Assembly (NCBI RefSeq): GCF_001442535.1
Contig: NZ_CP013141.1
Location: 5,661,174 to 5,673,626, forward strand
DNA length: 12,453 nt
Direction: 5' to 3'
DNA from: Lysobacter antibioticus
GTDB lineage: Bacteria; Pseudomonadota; Gammaproteobacteria; Xanthomonadales; Xanthomonadaceae
The first letter of the stretch is position 1. The number at the start of each line of letters is the position of its first letter. Shown piece after piece: positions 7,012-12,453 of this stretch. Position numbers and translations under genes: made by a program. The notes under the pieces are model-generated. The model did no database searches and was not told the origin of the DNA. It saw only the letters and a program-made list of their open reading frames with translations.

Positions 7012-8031
7012 TCAATCGGCGCCGGGCCGTTGCGCGATCGCGTACACCGCCTGCACTACCTTGGCCATGCGCGTGTAGTCGAGCTTGTCGTAGGTGTCGC
7101 TGGCTTGATGGTAGGTGGTGCTGCGCAGGAAGGCGGTGTCGCTGACCATGAAGGCCGGATAGCCTTCATGCCAATAGCTCAGGTGATCGGAGAAATCGAT
7201 GCCCTGCAACAGCGGCGGGGCATTGATCGAGTGCACCGGCAGGTCGGTCGCGCCGGCCATGATCGCCTTGAGCCGACGCAGGGTGCCGAAGTCGCTCATC
7301 TTGCCGACCAGGACCACGAAATTGCCGCGGTCCGGGTACAGGCGAGCCATGCCGCGCACCGGATAGCGCTGGCTGCCGGGGCGGTCGCTGAAGCGGCCGA
7401 TCATTTCCAGCGACAGCATGAATTCCACTTCGCGCCCGCTCGCCTTGAGCGCGCGCGCATGCCAGGCGCTGCCCATGTGCTCGCTGCGGAAATGCGGAGG
7501 CTCTTCCAGGGTGTAAGCGACCAGCTCGACCGCGTGCGCGGGCGGGTTGCGCCCGAGCAGGCGCGCCAGCTCGAGCAAGCCGGCGACACCGCTGGCGTTG
7601 TCGTCGGCGCCTGGCGTGTGGGTGCGCGGCGAATAGCCGCGCGGATCGTCGTTATCGATGCCGACATCGGCGAAGGAGTCGTAATGCGCGCCGATCACCC
7701 GCACCGGCCCCGTGTCCGGGCCGAAGCGCACGATCACATTGCGATAGGTGCTTTCTTCGACCGTTACGTCCTGATAGGAGACGCGGCCGCCGCTGTTGGC
7801 GAATTCGTTGTGGATGAAGCCTGCGGAGCGCTCCAGGCTGTCGGGCTGGTCGTAGCTGCGCGGGTACAGATCAACCGACAGATGTCTGACGTCGGCCTTC
7901 AGCCGCGCCGCGTCGACGATGGCGGGCGGCGATGGCAGCGGAGTGACGAAGGGTTGTACGACCGCGGCGACAGTACCCGTCGCGACCAGCGCCGCGGCGC
8001 CGGCAAGCATGAGCAAACGGCGAACCATCAT
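7012..8031 (-). CDS. Exported M28-family zinc aminopeptidase-like protein
   Basis: This encodes 339 residues. The N-terminus has basic residues then a hydrophobic stretch (about 6-25, LLMLAGAAALVATGTVAAVV), fitting a signal peptide or a membrane anchor facing the periplasm. The M28 metal and catalytic residues are in order: H116 and D118 in GAHYDS, D143 in the GADDNASG loop, E176-E177 in TLEEPP (general base and metal ligand), E209 in SLEMIG, and H308 in TYHQASDT. These proteins bind two zinc ions and usually act as aminopeptidases; the substrate here is unknown. E209 stands where many M28 enzymes have Asp, a known variation. The start is the first of two adjacent ATGs; there is no strong ribosome binding site, only a weak AAGGCAG. 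It is convergent with the reductase gene, with 217 bp of non-coding DNA upstream holding its promoter. Confidence 0.9.
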   Translation of the reverse strand: MMVRRLLMLAGAAALVATGTVAAVVQPFVTPLPSPPAIVDAARLKADVRHLSVDLYPRSYDQPDSLERSAGFIHNEFANSGGRVSYQDVTVEESTYRNVIVRFGPDTGPVRVIGAHYDSFADVGIDNDDPRGYSPRTHTPGADDNASGVAGLLELARLLGRNPPAHAVELVAYTLEEPPHFRSEHMGSAWHARALKASGREVEFMLSLEMIGRFSDRPGSQRYPVRGMARLYPDRGNFVVLVGKMSDFGTLRRLKAIMAGATDLPVHSINAPPLLQGIDFSDHLSYWHEGYPAFMVSDTAFLRSTTYHQASDTYDKLDYTRMAKVVQAVYAIAQRPGAD

Positions 8032-8248
8032 AGGGAGCGACTGCCTTGTCCGTGGGCTGGCCGGGGCCGGCCAGACAGGCAGATATACCAGCGAATGCGG
8101 CCGCCTTGCGACTGCGTTCGATACGCCGTGGACTCCGCGGGACGGCGACTCGGTGCCAGACCGCGTTTCCGGCGGCAGGCGTCATCGCGACGCTCGGCAA
8201 TCGGGGCCCGCGGGAAGTTGGCAACCGGGATTCAATCGGTCGCGCGCT

Positions 8249-9283
8249 TTACAGTTTCTTCAGACCTTGGTTGTCGAACCCGTCCGGGCTCTGTTGCATT
8301 GTCGATTCGGTGATGCTCGAAGAGCCGCGTCCGGCCAGCGTGGACGCCACGCCCAGGGCCAAATCGATCGCCACTGCGGTCTGGCCGAGAAGCTTGCGAG
8401 CGAGCCCCGTGGGTTCGCGGAAATCGTAGCCGGCCATGACCGCTCTGATCGCCACCTTTTGGTTGGCCATGAAGGCCGCGATCGGCACCGCATTCGTCGC
8501 CGGCGCTGCGCCAGTCGTATTGGCGAGGGAGCGGTTGTATTCGCCGGCTACCTTGCGGGCAGTCGCCGCCCTCTCGCTCTCGGGAAGAGTCCAGTAGTCG
8601 ATCTTGAGCATTGCCGTGGAGGCAGAGGTGGAGCCGGAAGAGGAGGTAGAAGTCGAAGTGGCAGCGGTAGTAGAAACGAAGTTGGTGAGATCGACTGGCG
8701 GGGGAGGCGTGTAGTCGGTGGACTTCTTGATGAAGTCCTGGTCGGCTGCCACCGCTGCCCCCAACGATCCGATGTCGAAGCGGACCAGCCGCTCCCGGGT
8801 CCAACCGGCAAGCACGAGGTAGCTATGCGGATTGGCAAGTAACTCGTCCAACTCCTGTAGCAGGAGCGCCGGGTGGGCCGAATCATCGCTGCCGCTGATA
8901 CTGCCGCTGCCGTTGGTACTGCCACTGTCGCTGTCGCTGCTGTCGTCACCGTTCGGCGGCGATATTCCGGCGCCTCGCATATCTCCATTGCGATTGAGGA
9001 GTGGGTAGAATTCCCCCAGGATCTCCGATTGGCGCCGCGCGCTCATGCCGACCTTCCGCACGAGGTCCTGCACCATCTGATACCAGTGCACTCGATGCAG
9101 GATGTCCATCGCCGCCCAATCGTCGGGTTGCATCGAGGCTTTGCGGAGATGGCCGATGATGCCATCCAGGGTCACCGCATCGATGCCGTCCTGGGGATCG
9201 ACTTTCGAGAGCGCGAACAGATCGCTGATGGTTTCGGCTTTGGAGTTGGCCTGTTCGGCCTCCTTCGTCGACTTGGTTCCCAT
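8249..9283 (-). CDS. Protein of unknown function with two Ser/Thr-rich linkers
   Basis: This encodes 344 residues; I do not recognise the family. The ATG at 9283 is preferred to an upstream in-frame TTG (9334) because AGGAA lies 8 bases before it. Visible parts: a charged, helical-looking N-domain (1-105) with DLFALSKVDPQDGIDAVTLD and a Trp/His-rich patch HRVHWYQM (63-70); a Ser/Asp/Gly linker (112-136); a middle domain (about 137-202) ending in a Pro run; a Thr/Ser linker (203-224); and a C-domain (225-344) with amphipathic stretches around 264-284 and 301-318. There is no signal peptide and no certain membrane helix. Three globular parts joined by flexible linkers resemble modular secreted or structural proteins, but there is no motif for a function. 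It lies upstream of the M28 gene and downstream of the tandem ADP-ribosyltransferase-like pair, all on the minus strand and all with their own leaders. Confidence 0.75.
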   Translation of the reverse strand: MGTKSTKEAEQANSKAETISDLFALSKVDPQDGIDAVTLDGIIGHLRKASMQPDDWAAMDILHRVHWYQMVQDLVRKVGMSARRQSEILGEFYPLLNRNGDMRGAGISPPNGDDSSDSDSGSTNGSGSISGSDDSAHPALLLQELDELLANPHSYLVLAGWTRERLVRFDIGSLGAAVAADQDFIKKSTDYTPPPPVDLTNFVSTTAATSTSTSSSGSTSASTAMLKIDYWTLPESERAATARKVAGEYNRSLANTTGAAPATNAVPIAAFMANQKVAIRAVMAGYDFREPTGLARKLLGQTAVAIDLALGVASTLAGRGSSSITESTMQQSPDGFDNQGLKKL

Positions 9284-9409
9284 GAGGCGGATTCCTGTGG
9301 GCGCAATGGCGGGATGCTTAACGAAACGCCGCAAGCGGATCGCCGTGAAAGAACCCGATCGACGGGGGGAGCCGCCCTACGCATTCGCATAAGCCCGACT
9401 GCCGCACGG

Positions 9410-9443
9410 CGATGGCCCCGGCCTTGCGAGGACGAGGCCATCG
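9410..9443 (-). terminator. Hairpin after the downstream paralogue
   Basis: CGATGGCC (9410-9417) and GGCCATCG (9436-9443) are inverted arms with an inner CCT/AGG pairing. It lies 8 bases past the stop of the gene ending at 9451 in its direction of transcription. There is no T-run, so termination is plausible but not certain. Confidence 0.4.
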
Positions 9444-9450
9444 GGCCGGC

Positions 9451-9960
9451 TCAAGGCCCGGTGTATTTCTCGAGCTCCAACCACTTCTCCGGCTTCTCCT
9501 GGGTGCGCAGCTCGATCGAAGGCACCTCCACCGGCGACATGACCAGCAGTTCTTTCGGCCGCGGGGACCAGATCACTGCGATCTTGGTCGCCATGTCGAG
9601 GTCGTTGCTGTCGAGGTAAAGCTTCATCTTCGCGACGTCGCCCTGTCCGAGTACCGACCACGGTTGCAGGACCAGTCCTGTGGTATCGAAGCGATAGAAG
9701 TATTGGTAGGTGTCGTAGGCGGTTGCTGCGTCCAGCCCCGAGCTGAAGAACCAGCCGTTCTCGCGTTTCTTGCCCAAGCACCAAAGCTCGGCTTGGCCGG
9801 CCAGCGTGCCGTTGGTCACCAGCTGTCTGAGGTTGGCCCGGCTGGTGTCGATGCTGTCCGATTTCCACGGTTTGAAACCGCCGGCCTTTTTGACCTCCCC
9901 CGGGGTTCGCCCGGGTTTGCCCCCGATGGGGCCGTCTTCGCCGCGATAGGCATAAGTCAT
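9451..9960 (-). CDS. ADP-ribosyltransferase-fold-like protein, paralogue A (function uncertain)
   Basis: This encodes 169 residues with no signal peptide. The start, MTYAYRGEDG then RTPGEVKKAGGFKPW (18-32), resembles the opening of cholera/heat-labile toxin A chains (RADSRPPDEIKQSGG), where the early Arg contacts NAD; Arg6 would be its counterpart. GWFFSSGLDAA (69-79) sits where the STS motif and following helix are expected, and QYFYRFDTTGL (86-96) fits the next strand. The catalytic Glu region is not matched: the likely strand DMATKIAVIW (122-131) has Ala-Thr-Lys where toxins have Gln/Glu-x-Glu. It may therefore be an inactive or divergent member, or another fold. GGAG 8 bases before the ATG supports this start; a longer frame reaching 10494 overlaps paralogue B out of frame and is rejected. 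About half of its residues match paralogue B. The coding region is real; the fold assignment is tentative. Confidence 0.8.
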   Translation of the reverse strand: MTYAYRGEDGPIGGKPGRTPGEVKKAGGFKPWKSDSIDTSRANLRQLVTNGTLAGQAELWCLGKKRENGWFFSSGLDAATAYDTYQYFYRFDTTGLVLQPWSVLGQGDVAKMKLYLDSNDLDMATKIAVIWSPRPKELLVMSPVEVPSIELRTQEKPEKWLELEKYTGP

Positions 9961-10044
9961 TGCGCGTCTCCGTTTCGATGGGGTGAGGGCGAACGCGCGC
10001 TGTATGCGCAGCCGCGGTCGACCGCGGGCGCGGCGCCGGCCGTA

Positions 10045-10065
10045 CCCGCATCGGAAACGAACGTT
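10045..10065 (-). promoter_or_regulatory. Conserved upstream element of paralogue A
   Basis: The plus-strand sequence CCCGCATCGGAAACGAACGT lies about 85-105 bases before the ATG of paralogue A. Almost the same sequence, lacking one G, lies 64-84 bases before paralogue B, although the DNA between element and gene differs. It may be a shared promoter or regulator site, or simply a leftover of the duplication. Confidence 0.45.
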
Positions 10066-10086
10066 GTCGGAGGAGCGAGTGTGAAA

Positions 10087-10144
10087 GGCCGGTAAGCAGG
10101 TGCATACGCTGCGGCCGCAGGTGCGTGTCCGCTTATGCCCGGCC
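10087..10144 (-). terminator. Imperfect stem-loop downstream of paralogue B
   Basis: GGCCGG-TAAGC (10087-10097) pairs with GCTTA-TGC-CCGGCC (10131-10144) with a three-base bulge, enclosing the palindrome TGCGGCCGCA (10110-10119). It begins 17 bases past the stop of paralogue B and has no T-run. It may attenuate transcription between the two paralogues. Confidence 0.35.
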
Positions 10145-10160
10145 TCGCGTCTTCGCCGGC

Positions 10161-10673
10161 TCAGTTCCCGTTGTAGTCCTTGAGGGGCAGCCACACATCC
10201 GGATTCTGGTCGATGCGCAGATCGATCAGGTCCACGCCTACCGGCGACATGACCAGCAACTGCTCGGGGTTGCCTATCCAGACCACCGCGATCTTGGTCG
10301 CGGTATCGAGGTCGTTGCTGTCGAGGTACAACTGCATCTCCGGCACGTCGTCCTTGCCGAGCAGCGTCCACGCCTGTTGGGTCAGGTCGGTGATGTCGAA
10401 GCGATAGAGGTACAGAAGCGAATGGCGGACGGCGATCGCTTCGTTCAGATCCACGCAGAAGAACCAGCCGTCCTCGCGGTTTTTCTCGCTGCACCAGCGT
10501 CCTGCCTCAGTGGCCAGCGTGCCGTCGTTGACCAGCTTTCTGAGGTTGGCGCGGGTGTTCGGGAGGCTGTCGGACCTCCATGGCTTGAAACCGCTGTATA
10601 GCTTGATGTCGGCCGGGGTCCACCCGAACGCGCTCCCGCCGGGGCCGTCTGCGCCGCGATAGGCATAAGTCAT
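10161..10673 (-). CDS. ADP-ribosyltransferase-fold-like protein, paralogue B (function uncertain)
   Basis: This encodes 170 residues, collinear with paralogue A apart from a one-residue gap. Strongest conservation is at MTYAYRG (1-7), the FKPW-x-SDS block (29-36), RANLR-LV--GTLA (41-54), REDGWFF (66-72), LYRFD (89-93), LYLDSNDLD (115-123), ATKIAV (125-130) and LLVMSPV (139-145). These blocks mark what the family needs; the YRG start and the GF-x-PW segment are the parts resembling toxin-type ADP-ribosyltransferases. The A-chain-like STS position is CVD here (73-75), further from the toxins than paralogue A. There is no catalytic Glu in DTATKIAVVW (123-132), and no signal peptide. GGAG precedes the ATG at the same spacing as in A, and the leader from CCATCGA to the ATG is nearly identical, showing duplication of gene plus leader. 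The gene lies between paralogue A and the acyltransferase gene, all on the minus strand. Confidence 0.8.
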   Translation of the reverse strand: MTYAYRGADGPGGSAFGWTPADIKLYSGFKPWRSDSLPNTRANLRKLVNDGTLATEAGRWCSEKNREDGWFFCVDLNEAIAVRHSLLYLYRFDITDLTQQAWTLLGKDDVPEMQLYLDSNDLDTATKIAVVWIGNPEQLLVMSPVGVDLIDLRIDQNPDVWLPLKDYNGN

Positions 10674-10736
10674 TGCAAGTCTCCGTGTCGATGGGGCAGG
10701 TAAGGTCGTGCGGTTCCATGCCCGGCGGCGACAGCG

Positions 10737-10757
10737 CCCGCATCGAAACGAACGTCC
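10737..10757 (-). promoter_or_regulatory. Conserved upstream element of paralogue B
   Basis: CCCGCATCGAAACGAACGTC (plus strand) matches the element at 10045-10065 except for one missing G. It lies 64-84 bases before the ATG of paralogue B and 38 bases past the stop of the acyltransferase gene. Its distance from the gene differs from that in paralogue A, so it has been kept despite an insertion or deletion in the leader. Confidence 0.45.
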
Positions 10758-10794
10758 TGGGGTGTGTGTTCGATACAGCGTTATGCGTACCGCG

Positions 10795-12075
10795 CTAAGT
10801 CGTAGCCGGCAGCGGCGCCTGCGCGTCGGACTTGGCGCCAAGCCGGCTTGCGATGCGCTTGCCGAGGCGGATGCCGGGCTCTTCGACGTAGCGATAAGTC
10901 AGCAGCGCGCTCGCACACAGCAGCAGGGCGCTGCCGATATACACGCTCCAGAACGGCAGGCCGCCGCTGGCGGCATAGGCGCTGACGCCGGGAATCGCGA
11001 ACACCGCGACCAGGATCAGCCCCTGCGAGAGGTAGATGCCGTAGCTCAGCTGGCTCAGCCGGCGCGAGGCCGGCCACGCCAACAGCCCGAACAAACGGTT
11101 GCCCGAGCACAGGATGAAGAAGAACGTGCCGGCGAGCGGGCACAGCAGGAACAACTGCGCCAACCCGATGCGCGGGGCGCCCGCGACCATCGTGGCGAAC
11201 AGCACGACCAGGCAGAGCAGTGCGACGCCGCCCCACAGCGGCTGCTGCCAGCGCAGGCGCGCGCCGATGCCGGCGTGCAACAGCGAGGCGACGAACATGC
11301 CGGAGCCGAGCATCAACACCAGTTCGGCCAACACCGCCAGAAACAATATCGGCCGCGGCTTGATCCCGGGCTCGAAGCCGCCGTGCCAGCTCGCCGCCGC
11401 GATCGTCAGCAAACATACCGCGACCAGGCCGGCGCTGAAGCCCAGGTGGCGGCCACGGCGCACGAACCAGGCCGAAATCGGCAGCGAAAAATAGAACAGC
11501 CATTCGAAGAACAGGGTCCAGGTCACGCCGGCGAGGATGGTGCCGGTGTCGGCGTAGCCGTTGATCGTCGGCGGTGGCGGCACGATGCCGAGCGCCAGCC
11601 AGCCCAGGGCCGAGGCGATCGCCTGCGACGGCGGCACCCGCCATTGGAAACCGGTGCGGTAAGCGACGATGGCGATCATCGTCAGCACCGCGACCAGATA
11701 CATCGGCCCCAGGCGGAACACGCGACCGATGTACAAGGCCCTCCAACGCGGGCGGCCGTCGGCCTTGAGCAGTTTGTTCCAGAACAGGAAGCCGGTGATC
11801 ATGAAGAACAGGCAGATCCCGAGCAGGCCGGCGGTGTTGTAGAACGCCGACGGCGACGGTTTCCACACACCGGTGCGCAGGTATTCGTGGTGGACGATGA
11901 CGTGGCTGGCGAACACGCTGAGGGCGAGAAAGCCGCGCAGGCCGTCGAGGGTGTCGCTGCGCTGCTCGGCCTGCGGCGGCGCGCGATCGGCGGCCCGGAA
12001 CCAGGGCAGGACGGCGAAAGCCAATGCCAGCGCCAGCATCGCGAAGTACGGCCATACCTGATGGATATCGACCAT
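10795..12075 (-). CDS. Acyltransferase-3 family integral membrane protein
   Basis: This encodes 426 residues with about ten or eleven hydrophobic segments. AT3 enzymes such as OafA move acyl groups (often acetyl) across the inner membrane onto surface sugars or lipids. Family marks are present: DGLRGFLALSVFASHVIVHH with the R47-x10-H58 pair needed for catalysis, FFMITGFLFW (90-99), the IGRVFRLGPMYL block (R118, R121, P124), TWTLFFEWLFY with E191, and the late SYGIYLSQ motif. An extra N-terminal hydrophobic helix (about 8-26) precedes the R-x10-H region. The C-terminal tail after YVEEPGIRLGKR is short and has no SGNH domain. The ATG has GGAA 6 bases upstream. No sugar-biosynthesis neighbours are visible, so the substrate cannot be named. 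The gene is divergent from a partial plus-strand frame at the right edge. Confidence 0.9.
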   Translation of the reverse strand: MVDIHQVWPYFAMLALALAFAVLPWFRAADRAPPQAEQRSDTLDGLRGFLALSVFASHVIVHHEYLRTGVWKPSPSAFYNTAGLLGICLFFMITGFLFWNKLLKADGRPRWRALYIGRVFRLGPMYLVAVLTMIAIVAYRTGFQWRVPPSQAIASALGWLALGIVPPPPTINGYADTGTILAGVTWTLFFEWLFYFSLPISAWFVRRGRHLGFSAGLVAVCLLTIAAASWHGGFEPGIKPRPILFLAVLAELVLMLGSGMFVASLLHAGIGARLRWQQPLWGGVALLCLVVLFATMVAGAPRIGLAQLFLLCPLAGTFFFILCSGNRLFGLLAWPASRRLSQLSYGIYLSQGLILVAVFAIPGVSAYAASGGLPFWSVYIGSALLLCASALLTYRYVEEPGIRLGKRIASRLGAKSDAQAPLPATT

Positions 12076-12345
12076 GCGGTTCCGACGCGGGGCGGTGTGT
12101 GTCGGCCGAGACTAGCGGCGTCGCCAGCGCGCTTCCGGTGGTTGGATCACGCTTCCTCATCCGCCGCGCGGCGGATGTCGATACTCGGAACGGGTTTGCC
12201 GTTCGAGCGGGCATCGGTCGCATACGCCGCGCTCGTGCGCAGGCCTCGGCCTGCGGCGGTAAGCTCGTCGACACCCCGATATTCAAACCGGGCCGCGATG
12301 CGCCGGCGCTTGCGTCGTCGTCGGCCCGCTGCAGGTTCTTTTCGC

Positions 12346-12453
12346 ATGACGGATGATTCGATGACCGGTTCGGACACACGAGCGGCGCCGCACCCGGTGG
12401 CAGTCGCTGCGACCGCCCCGGCCCGCGCGCGCGGCGCCCCCGAAGCCAGCGCC
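12346..12453 (+). CDS. Possible N-terminus of a plus-strand gene (cut by window edge)
   Basis: The frame is open from ATG (12346) to the window end: 36 codons beginning MTDDSMTGSDTRAAPHPVAV and continuing Ala/Pro/Arg-rich. GCAGG lies about 10 bases upstream as a possible ribosome binding site, and a second in-frame ATG (12361) could also start it. Its position, divergent from the acyltransferase with a 270-bp spacer, fits a real gene. The polar, Ala/Pro-rich start is typical of the tail ahead of a folded or membrane domain, but no family can be named. Confidence 0.4.
   Translation, partial: MTDDSMTGSDTRAAPHPVAVAATAPARARGAPEASA

Noticed and set aside
7008..8239. 12-bp direct repeat GGATTCAATCGG at both ends of the M28 gene (7008-7019 and 8228-8239)
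   Set aside because: A few 12-mer matches are expected by chance in a window of this size, the match does not extend, and one copy overlaps the coding end; not evidence for insertion.
8617..8950. Purine/pyrimidine-biased trinucleotide-like runs
   Set aside because: They encode the two Ser/Thr-rich linkers of the 344-residue protein, so they are coding low complexity and not an independent repeat or CRISPR array.
9451..10494. N-terminally extended version of paralogue A
   Set aside because: The extension would read through paralogue B in another frame; GGAG plus ATG at 9960 and the match to the start of paralogue B fix the true start.
10781..12379. Long minus-strand frame overlapping the acyltransferase gene
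   Set aside because: Arg-rich shadow; the overlapping frame 10795-12075 has membrane segments and AT3 catalytic motifs.

Overview
The window is uniformly GC-rich with long shadow ORFs on every strand. It carries xanthomonad-type extragenic repeats: palindromes built on GGTTACTTTCTTTTG, and GTAGGAGC-headed REP elements. Together with a class II UvrA, a NemR/CurA pair and secreted proteins, this suggests a chromosomal segment of a Lysobacter-like gammaproteobacterium (Xanthomonadaceae). The taxonomic call is an inference from style, not from a marker gene.

Layout, left to right. (1) A possible tail of a plus-strand gene and a minus-strand gene for a secreted, cysteine-containing DUF3472-like protein converge on a bidirectional terminator. 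(2) A large plus-strand gene encodes a class II UvrA (UvrA2-like) ABC ATPase without the UvrB-binding domain, followed by a terminator. (3) About 970 bp of non-coding DNA (4134-5103) is packed with repeats: a 185-bp nested inverted repeat, stacked hairpins, nine GGCAAC hexanucleotides, and four REP units at about 84-bp spacing. (4) A NemR-like TetR repressor gene is followed by a CurA-like NADPH-dependent reductase gene. Each is preceded by the same 15-bp palindrome, which makes a self-contained electrophile/oxidant-responsive module. (5) Convergent to it is an M28-family zinc peptidase with an N-terminal export signal or anchor. (6) A minus-strand block follows: a 344-residue protein of unknown function with two Ser/Thr-rich linkers, then two tandem paralogues of about 170 residues. 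The start of the paralogues resembles the cholera/heat-labile-toxin type ADP-ribosyltransferase fold, but the expected catalytic Glu is not seen. (7) At the right end are an acyltransferase-3 membrane protein and, divergent from it, the start of an Ala/Pro-rich plus-strand gene cut by the window edge.

The best-supported functional unit is the NemR-CurA pair: a redox-sensing repressor with both conserved Cys and the partner Lys, matched operators, and a reductase for electrophilic enones. The least explained part is 8249-10673, with three minus-strand genes of unknown role, two of them a recent-looking duplication that includes the leader sequences.
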